From positions 310,001 to 374,000 of the forward strand of contig NZ_BAABJQ010000003.1 in assembly GCF_039543385.1 (NCBI RefSeq): DNA of 64,000 nt, given 5' to 3'. Shown here piece by piece: positions 59,175-64,000 of the stretch (position 1 is its first letter; each line of letters starts with the position of its first letter). Source of the stretch: Rugosimonospora acidiphila (GTDB lineage: Bacteria > Actinomycetota > Actinomycetes > Mycobacteriales > Micromonosporaceae). The position numbers and the translations under genes are program-made. The notes under the pieces are model-generated. The model was given only the letters and a program-made list of their open reading frames with translations, was not told where the DNA came from and made no database searches.

Positions 59175-60752
59175 ATGAGCCGCCCCGGTTTCGTCCTGGA
59201 GGTCGACGAGCGCACCCCCGCGCTGCTGATGCACCAGGGGGAGGGCTTCCGGCTGGAGAAGCTGCCGCTGGGCAGCCGGGTGGTGTACCCGCCCGAGTCG
59301 CTGCCCGGCCTGCGCGACGTGGACGCCCGCATCCGTGAGGCGCTGCTGAACCCGCTGGGTAGCGAGCCGTTGCCGGACCTGCTGCACGCCGGGATGCGGC
59401 TGACCATCGTCTTCGACGACCTGTCCATCCCGCTGCCGCAGATGCGCACGCCCGACGTCCGCCAGCGGATCATCGAGCAGGTGCTGGAGATGGCCGCCGC
59501 GGCGGGCGTCGACGACGTGGAGCTGATCGCCGGCAACGCGCTGCACCGCCGGATGACCCCGGCGGAGCTCAAGCGCACCGTCGGCGAGCGGGTGTTCCGC
59601 TCGTTCTTCCCGCACCACCTGCGCAACCACGACGCCGAGGACCGGGCCAACCTGGTCGAGGTGGGCCACACCAAGCACGGCGAGGTCGTGGAGATCAACA
59701 AGCGGGCGGCGACCAGCGACCTGATCGTGTACGTCAACGTCACGCTGACCGCGATGAGCGGCGGCCCGAAGTCGGTGTCGGTCGGACTGGCCTCCTACCG
59801 CAGCCTCAAGCACCACCACAACGTGCACACGCTGCGGCACTCGCGCTCGTTCAACGACCCGCCGAACTCGGCCATGCACCACTCGTACCACCGGATGGCG
59901 GGCGTGCTGGACGAGCACGTCAAGATCTTCCAGATCGAGACGTCGCTCAACAACGACACGTTCCCCACCCAGCTCGGCTTCCTCAACAAGCGTGAGTGGG
60001 AGTGGACGCTCAAGGACCAGGCCGCGTACCTGGCCGTCAAGCGGGCCAACGACCTGACCCCGGCCAAGCAGCGCCGGCAGATCTGGCACCGCACCGCGGC
60101 GCCGTACGGGATCACCTCGGTGACCGCGGGCGACCCGGGCGCGGTGCACGAGGTGACCCTCCAGCACGTGCTGCGCCAGCAGCTCACCGAGGTCAACGGG
60201 CCGTCCGACATCGGGATCTGGGGCCTGCCGTACATCTGCCCGTACAACGTCAACTCGATCATGAACCCGATCCTGATGATGAGCCTGGGCCTGGGCTACT
60301 TCTTCAACCTGTACCGGGGCCAGCCCCTGGTCCGGCCCGGCGGCGTGGCGATCTACTACCACCCGGTCAGCAACGAGTTCCACCCCGTGCACCACCCCAG
60401 CTACATCGACTTCTACGAAGAGGTGCTGGCCGAGACCACCGACCCGGTGGCCATCGAGGCCAAGTACGAGGAGCAGTTCGCCACCGACCCCTGGTACACC
60501 CACCTGTACCGCAACAGCTACGCGTACCACGGCGTGCACCCGCTGTACATGTGGTACTGGGGGGCACACGCCCTGGAGCACCTGGGGCAGGTCATCGTGG
60601 TCGGCGGCGACCGGCGCACCTGTGAGCGGATGGGCTTCCGGGCGGCAACCACGCTGAACGACGCGCTGGAGATGGCCCGGGAGAAGGTGGGCGGCAGCCC
60701 CACCATCACCTACCAGCACACCCCGCCGCTCGTCATGGCCGACGTCAGGTAA
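59175..60752 (+). CDS. divergent LarA-like (DUF2088) nickel-pincer-nucleotide protein
   Basis: This 525-residue protein has a LarA N-domain: IVFDDLSIPLPQM, ELIAGNALHRRMTPAEL (His124), HDAEDRANLVEVGHTKHGE and AMSGGPKSVSVGLASYRS. Lys199 in SGGPK and His215, 16 residues on in LKHHHN, match the NPN-anchoring Lys184 and nickel ligand His200 of Lactobacillus LarA. His124 aligns with His108. The position of His174 is Val189, and the usual DxxR reads DLSI. So NPN binding looks likely, but simple lactate racemisation does not. The C-terminal half is novel to me (FHPVHHPSYIDFYEEV, RNSYAYHGVHPLYMWYWGAH). It lies between ADH and PlsC, near larE/larC. Confidence 0.72.
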   Translation: MSRPGFVLEVDERTPALLMHQGEGFRLEKLPLGSRVVYPPESLPGLRDVDARIREALLNPLGSEPLPDLLHAGMRLTIVFDDLSIPLPQMRTPDVRQRIIEQVLEMAAAAGVDDVELIAGNALHRRMTPAELKRTVGERVFRSFFPHHLRNHDAEDRANLVEVGHTKHGEVVEINKRAATSDLIVYVNVTLTAMSGGPKSVSVGLASYRSLKHHHNVHTLRHSRSFNDPPNSAMHHSYHRMAGVLDEHVKIFQIETSLNNDTFPTQLGFLNKREWEWTLKDQAAYLAVKRANDLTPAKQRRQIWHRTAAPYGITSVTAGDPGAVHEVTLQHVLRQQLTEVNGPSDIGIWGLPYICPYNVNSIMNPILMMSLGLGYFFNLYRGQPLVRPGGVAIYYHPVSNEFHPVHHPSYIDFYEEVLAETTDPVAIEAKYEEQFATDPWYTHLYRNSYAYHGVHPLYMWYWGAHALEHLGQVIVVGGDRRTCERMGFRAATTLNDALEMAREKVGGSPTITYQHTPPLVMADVR

Positions 60753-60761
60753 GGGACGGGA

Positions 60762-61676
60762 ATGGGACTGTTCCGCGAAGCCCGGGTGCTCACCGCCGGC
60801 CGAGACTGGCGGGGGCGCTCGCGCACCCCGCGCTCGGCGGCCGACCACCAGCCGCCGGACGAGCCGCGCGAGTTTCCCACCGGCTGGGCCCGCACCCCGG
60901 CCGCCCGGGTGGCCCGCCGCGGCCTGCAGCGCGGGGTGCTGACCCCGCTGACCTGGAGCCAGACCCGGCCGGAGGTCACCGGCCGGGAGGGCCTGGACGC
61001 GACCAAGGGGCCGGTGGTGCTGATCGCCAACCACGCCAGCCACCTGGACACTCCGCTGATCCTGGGCTCGCTGCCCGAGCACATCGCGAAGCGCACGGCG
61101 GTCGGCGCGGCGGCCGACTACTTCTTCGACGCCCGCTGGCGGGCGGCGGCGACCGCGCTGGTGTTCAACGCGTTCCCGGTCGAGCGGTACCGGTCGCGCC
61201 GGCTGCGTAGCCTGGCGCCGCAGTTGCTGGCCCGGGGCTGGAGCCTGCTGCTGTTCCCCGAGGGCACCCGCAGCGAGGACGGCTGGATGGCCCCGCTGCG
61301 GATGGGCGCCGCGCAGCTGTGCGTCACCCAGGGCGTCGCGGCGGTACCGGTGGTGCTGCGCGGCACGTACGCGGCCATGCCGCGCGGTCGCAACTGGCCG
61401 CTGCCCGGCCGGCCGCGGGTCGTGGTGCGCTACGGTGCGCCGGTCAAGCCGGAGCAGGGCGAGAGTGCCCGGCTGTTCAACCAGCGGCTCGGCCAGACCG
61501 TGTCCCGGCTGTGGGCCGAGGAGGAGATGGGCTGGTACCAGTCGCTGCGCGCCCAGGCCGCCGGTGAACTGAGCATGCCGACCGGCCCGCAGGCGGCGGA
61601 GTGGCGCCGGATGTGGGAGTCGACCCGCCCGGTCACCCGCCCCGGACCGCCGCCCGCCTGGCGCGACGGCGCCTGA
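60762..61676 (+). CDS. PlsC-type 1-acylglycerol-3-phosphate acyltransferase-like protein
   Basis: The 304-residue protein has the acyltransferase blocks NHASHLD (HX4D), FNAFPVERYRSRRLRSL, FPEGTRSEDGW and AAVPVVLRGTY. An 85-residue basic N-region precedes the domain. It should esterify a hydroxyl of a glycerol- or polyol-phosphate with a fatty acid. It lies 9 bases after the LarA-like gene, completing the four-gene lipid-type operon. GGGACGGG precedes the ATG. A strong palindrome follows. Confidence 0.87.
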   Translation: MGLFREARVLTAGRDWRGRSRTPRSAADHQPPDEPREFPTGWARTPAARVARRGLQRGVLTPLTWSQTRPEVTGREGLDATKGPVVLIANHASHLDTPLILGSLPEHIAKRTAVGAAADYFFDARWRAAATALVFNAFPVERYRSRRLRSLAPQLLARGWSLLLFPEGTRSEDGWMAPLRMGAAQLCVTQGVAAVPVVLRGTYAAMPRGRNWPLPGRPRVVVRYGAPVKPEQGESARLFNQRLGQTVSRLWAEEEMGWYQSLRAQAAGELSMPTGPQAAEWRRMWESTRPVTRPGPPPAWRDGA

Positions 61677-61688
61677 TGCCACCCGCGC

Positions 61689-61716
61689 ACCACCCGGGTA
61701 CGCGTACCCGGGTGGT
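61689..61716. terminator. 28-bp perfect palindrome, terminator of the PlsC operon
   Basis: ACCACCCGGGTACG is followed directly by its reverse complement. It lies 12 bases after the PlsC stop and also faces the end of larE. Confidence 0.75.
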
Positions 61717-61731
61717 CATCCACTTCCGTTC

Positions 61732-61770
61732 GGCTACGCCGGTCCGTCCGTGTCACGGGCCGGCGTAGCC
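61732..61770. terminator. second hairpin between plsC and larE
   Basis: GGCTACGCCGG (61732-61742) pairs with CCGGCGTAGCC (61760-61770). With the palindrome at 61689 it makes a double terminator between converging genes. Confidence 0.6.
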
Positions 61771-61917
61771 GGCCAACGCGCGGCGGCCCGACCCGGCCCG
61801 GCGGCCGGTGGCTTCCCGTGCCCGGCGGCGACGACCGCCGGGCACTCACCCGTCGCACCCGCTGGCTCGGGCCCCTCTTGGCCAGGCGCCTCTCGTTGCG
61901 GTCCGGCTCCCGCCGGC

Positions 61918-62775
61918 TCAGCCCTCGCGCCAGCGGGCCGGGTCGGGCAGCAGCTCGTTCATGGAGCCGGAGCGGAAGGCGGCCACGCTCAACGGGACGC
62001 CCGCGAAGCCGGCCTCGTTGATCGCCTCGGCCAGCGCCGGGTCGGCGCGCACCGGCCCCACCAGCTCGGCGTCCAGCTCCACCCGTACCGCGTCGCCCAG
62101 GTCCCGTACCCGCAGGTCGCGCACCGGGTGGCGGTGGGTCAGCAGCCCGCGTACCGCCGCCTCGGCGCGCTCGACCCGGGCCAGCCTGGCGGGGCTGATC
62201 GTCACGCCGAAGGCGATCCGGCTGGACAGGCAGGCGGCTGCCGGCTTGTCCCAGGTGGGCAGGTCCCACAGCCGGGCGATGCCGCGCACCGCCTCCTTGT
62301 CCAGGCCGGCGTCGGCCAGTGGGGTCCGCGCCCCGCGCTCGGCCGCCGCCCGGATGCCCGGCCGGAACCCGGCCGCCAGGTCGGAGGCGTTGGTGCCGGT
62401 CACCACGGTGTCGAAGCCGTGCGTGGCGGCGTGCTCCCGAGCGGCGTCCAGCAGCGTGCTCTTGCAGAAGTAGCAGCGGCGCGGCCCGTTCTCCCGGTAG
62501 CCGGGGTTGCTCATCTCCTGGGTGGCCACGGAGTGCTGGGCGACGCCGAGCTGGGCGCAGAATTCGGCCGCGGCGTCGCGCTCGGTGCCGGGCAGCGCGT
62601 CGGAGACCGAGGTGAGCGCGGCGACATCGTCGGTGCCGAGGGCGCGGACCGCCGCGGCCAGCACCACACTGGAGTCCACGCCGCCGGAGAAGGCGACCAG
62701 GGTCCGGCCGTAGCCGGCGAATTCGGCGAGCAGCCGATCGGCGAGGGGACCCACATCACGGCTGGGGGAGTGCAT
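61918..62775 (-). CDS. larE: LarE, ATP-dependent sacrificial sulfur transferase
   Basis: This 285-residue PP-loop enzyme has SGGVDSS (30-36), RRCYFCKSTLLDAA, VTGTNASDLAAGFRPG and WDKPAAACLSSRI. Cys182 in that last motif matches Cys176 of Lactobacillus LarE, whose sulfur atom is donated to the cofactor. It adenylates and thiolates the pyridinium dicarboxylate intermediate of the nickel-pincer nucleotide. ATG 62775 lacks a clear ribosome site and overlaps the larC start on the other strand; GTG 62754 is an alternative. Together with larC it marks an NPN biosynthetic locus. Confidence 0.88.
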   Translation of the reverse strand: MHSPSRDVGPLADRLLAEFAGYGRTLVAFSGGVDSSVVLAAAVRALGTDDVAALTSVSDALPGTERDAAAEFCAQLGVAQHSVATQEMSNPGYRENGPRRCYFCKSTLLDAAREHAATHGFDTVVTGTNASDLAAGFRPGIRAAAERGARTPLADAGLDKEAVRGIARLWDLPTWDKPAAACLSSRIAFGVTISPARLARVERAEAAVRGLLTHRHPVRDLRVRDLGDAVRVELDAELVGPVRADPALAEAINEAGFAGVPLSVAAFRSGSMNELLPDPARWREG

Positions 62776-64000
62776 GGCGCAACGGTACCGGAGATCATCG
62801 GGCGACGCTGCGGCGGAGGACACCCCTCCCGCCTCGGCGCCGGACGGCCAAGCGCCGCCGCCGGCCCCGGTGCTGTGGGTGGACGCGGGCAACGGCGCGG
62901 CCGGCGACATGCTGCTCGCGGCCCTGCTGGACGCCGGGGCGGATCTTGACGGGGTACGCGCCGGCCTGTCCACGCTGCCGGTCGAGCCGATCGAGCTGGA
63001 ACTGGAGCCGGTACGCCGGCACGGGCTGCGCGCCAGCGCCCTGACCGTACGGGTGGCCGACGCCCCGGCGCAGCGCCACCTGGCCGACCTCGAGGCGATC
63101 GTCGGCGGCGCGCCGCTGCCCGAGCCGGTGCGGGACTTCGCCCTGGCCACCTTCCGCCGGCTGGCCGACGCCGAGGGCCGGGTGCACGGCATCGACCCCG
63201 AGCAGGTGCACTTCCACGAGGTCGGCGCGCTGGACGCGATCGCGGACGTGGTCGGCTGCGCCCTGGCCCTGCACCAGCTGCACCTGCTGGACGCCCCGGT
63301 ACGGGTCGTGTCGCCGATCGCGCTGGGCTCCGGTACCGTGCGCGCCGCCCACGGCGTCATCCCGGTGCCGGGGCCGGCCGTGCTGGAGCTGCTCACCGGT
63401 GCCGGGGCGCCGATCCGGGCGCACCAGGCGGAGTTCGAGCTGTGTACGCCGACCGGGGCCGCGCTGCTGGCCACCCTGGCCACGAGCTGGGGCGCCGTGC
63501 CGGACTGCGTACCCCGGGCGGTCGGCGTCGGGGCGGGGCGGGCCGATCCAGCCGGCCACGCCAACGTGCTGCGGGTACTGGTCGGCCAGCCGCGTACGGC
63601 GCCGGTGGACTGGCTGGAGGGCACGCTGTACCAGCTGGAGACCACCGTGGACGATCTGGACCCGCGGATCTGGCCGGACCTGCTCGACCAGTTGCGCGGT
63701 GCCGGGGCGGCGGACGCGTGGTGCGCGCCGGTCCTGATGCGCAAGGGGCGCCCGGGCCAGGTGCTGACCGTGCTGGCCGAGGCGGACCGGGTCGACCTGC
63801 TGTGCCGGATGATCTTCGAACAGACCACGACGCTGGGCGTCCGGGTCGGCCAGGTGCGCCGGCGCTCGCTGCGCCGCGACCAGATCGAGGTGCCGGTGGG
63901 CGGGGGCGTGGTGCACGTCAAGCGGGGGTTCCTGGGCGACCGGCTGGTGACCAGCCAGCCCGAGTACGACGACCTGCTGGCGCAGGCCCGGCGTGCCGGG
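62774..64000 (+). CDS. larC: LarC, nickel insertion cyclometallase (cut by right edge)
   Basis: This 409-codon partial frame matches DUF111/LarC: LWVDAGNGAAGDMLLAALLD, QVHFHEVGALDAIADVVG, SPIALGSGTVRAAHGVIPVP, FELCTPTGAALLA and VDDLDPRIWPDLLDQLRGAG. LarC inserts nickel into the thiolated pincer nucleotide with CTP. The LarC1 and LarC2 parts are in one frame, with no need for the ribosomal frameshift used in Lactobacillus. GGGGGAG precedes ATG 62774 by 3 bases. This start gives a 33-residue disordered extension; a GTG near 62870 is the alternative. The C-terminus lies beyond 64000. Confidence 0.85.
   Translation, partial: MAQRYRRSSGDAAAEDTPPASAPDGQAPPPAPVLWVDAGNGAAGDMLLAALLDAGADLDGVRAGLSTLPVEPIELELEPVRRHGLRASALTVRVADAPAQRHLADLEAIVGGAPLPEPVRDFALATFRRLADAEGRVHGIDPEQVHFHEVGALDAIADVVGCALALHQLHLLDAPVRVVSPIALGSGTVRAAHGVIPVPGPAVLELLTGAGAPIRAHQAEFELCTPTGAALLATLATSWGAVPDCVPRAVGVGAGRADPAGHANVLRVLVGQPRTAPVDWLEGTLYQLETTVDDLDPRIWPDLLDQLRGAGAADAWCAPVLMRKGRPGQVLTVLAEADRVDLLCRMIFEQTTTLGVRVGQVRRRSLRRDQIEVPVGGGVVHVKRGFLGDRLVTSQPEYDDLLAQARRAG

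Noticed and set aside
59142..61682. An 846-codon open frame on the minus strand opposite the LarA-like and PlsC genes
   Set aside because: It is Arg/His/Gly/Val-rich shadow sequence caused by high third-position GC. The plus-strand genes carry clear family motifs.
62795..63921. A 373-codon minus-strand open frame opposite larC
   Set aside because: LarC motifs run on the plus strand throughout. The minus frame is low-complexity and has no family.

Overview
This is a 64 kb piece of a high-GC actinobacterial chromosome. GTG starts are frequent, coding is dense, and the families present are typical of Actinobacteria: DUF1707, DUF6069, DUF6510, DUF6745, NarL/DesK two-component pairs and LtrA. Short intergenic copies of an ATGAGCGAGCG-type repeat suggest Micromonosporaceae or a close relative, but this is an inference from composition and gene content, not a measured assignment. 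I see no rRNA, tRNA, CRISPR array, insertion sequence, prophage or replication origin. It reads as ordinary core/accessory chromosome with many small operons.

Left third (1-27 kb). A metal-sensing ArsR regulator and the start of a P-type ATPase run off the left edge. Next come an O-antigen-ligase-like membrane protein coupled to a small secreted protein, a complete sulfate ABC importer (sbp-cysT-cysW-cysA), and a convergent HtrA-type protease. A complete Liv-type importer (livG-F-H-M-K) with a convergent TetR gene follows. Then come a secreted lysozyme-like protein, an acyl-CoA cassette (SDR, two MaoC-type hydratase subunits, alpha-methylacyl-CoA racemase) behind a peroxiredoxin, a DUF1707 membrane protein, a divergent LacI/GH43 xylosidase pair, a medium-chain acyl-CoA synthetase, an unknown membrane-anchored protein, an SDR and a pirin.

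Middle (27-51 kb). This holds a DksA/TraR zinc-finger protein, a DUF6745 protein, a glycogen-debranching-like enzyme, a DUF2218-GNAT fusion, a second secreted lysozyme-like paralogue with an unusual basic amphipathic N-terminus, a three-gene proton-translocating transhydrogenase, a NarL-type two-component system, a divergent azoR/marR pair and a GGDEF-EAL protein. It continues with a sugar oxidoreductase/isomerase pair, a molybdopterin oxidoreductase with its flavin reductase and a zinc-ribbon protein, and a secreted GH18 chitinase.

Right end (50-64 kb). After a PfpI protein, a pentapeptide-repeat protein, a prolyl oligopeptidase and LtrA comes the most interesting region. Four same-strand genes encode a fatty-acyl-reductase/HAD fusion, a zinc alcohol dehydrogenase, a divergent LarA-like (DUF2088) protein and a PlsC acyltransferase. 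Immediately beyond them lie larE and larC, divergent genes of the nickel-pincer-nucleotide (NPN) cofactor pathway. LarA-type enzymes need this cofactor, so I infer that the LarA-like protein is an NPN enzyme recruited to lipid or fatty-alcohol metabolism. By eye it keeps the lysine and histidine that hold NPN but lacks one catalytic histidine and an arginine of known lactate racemases. This is the best candidate here for an undescribed system.
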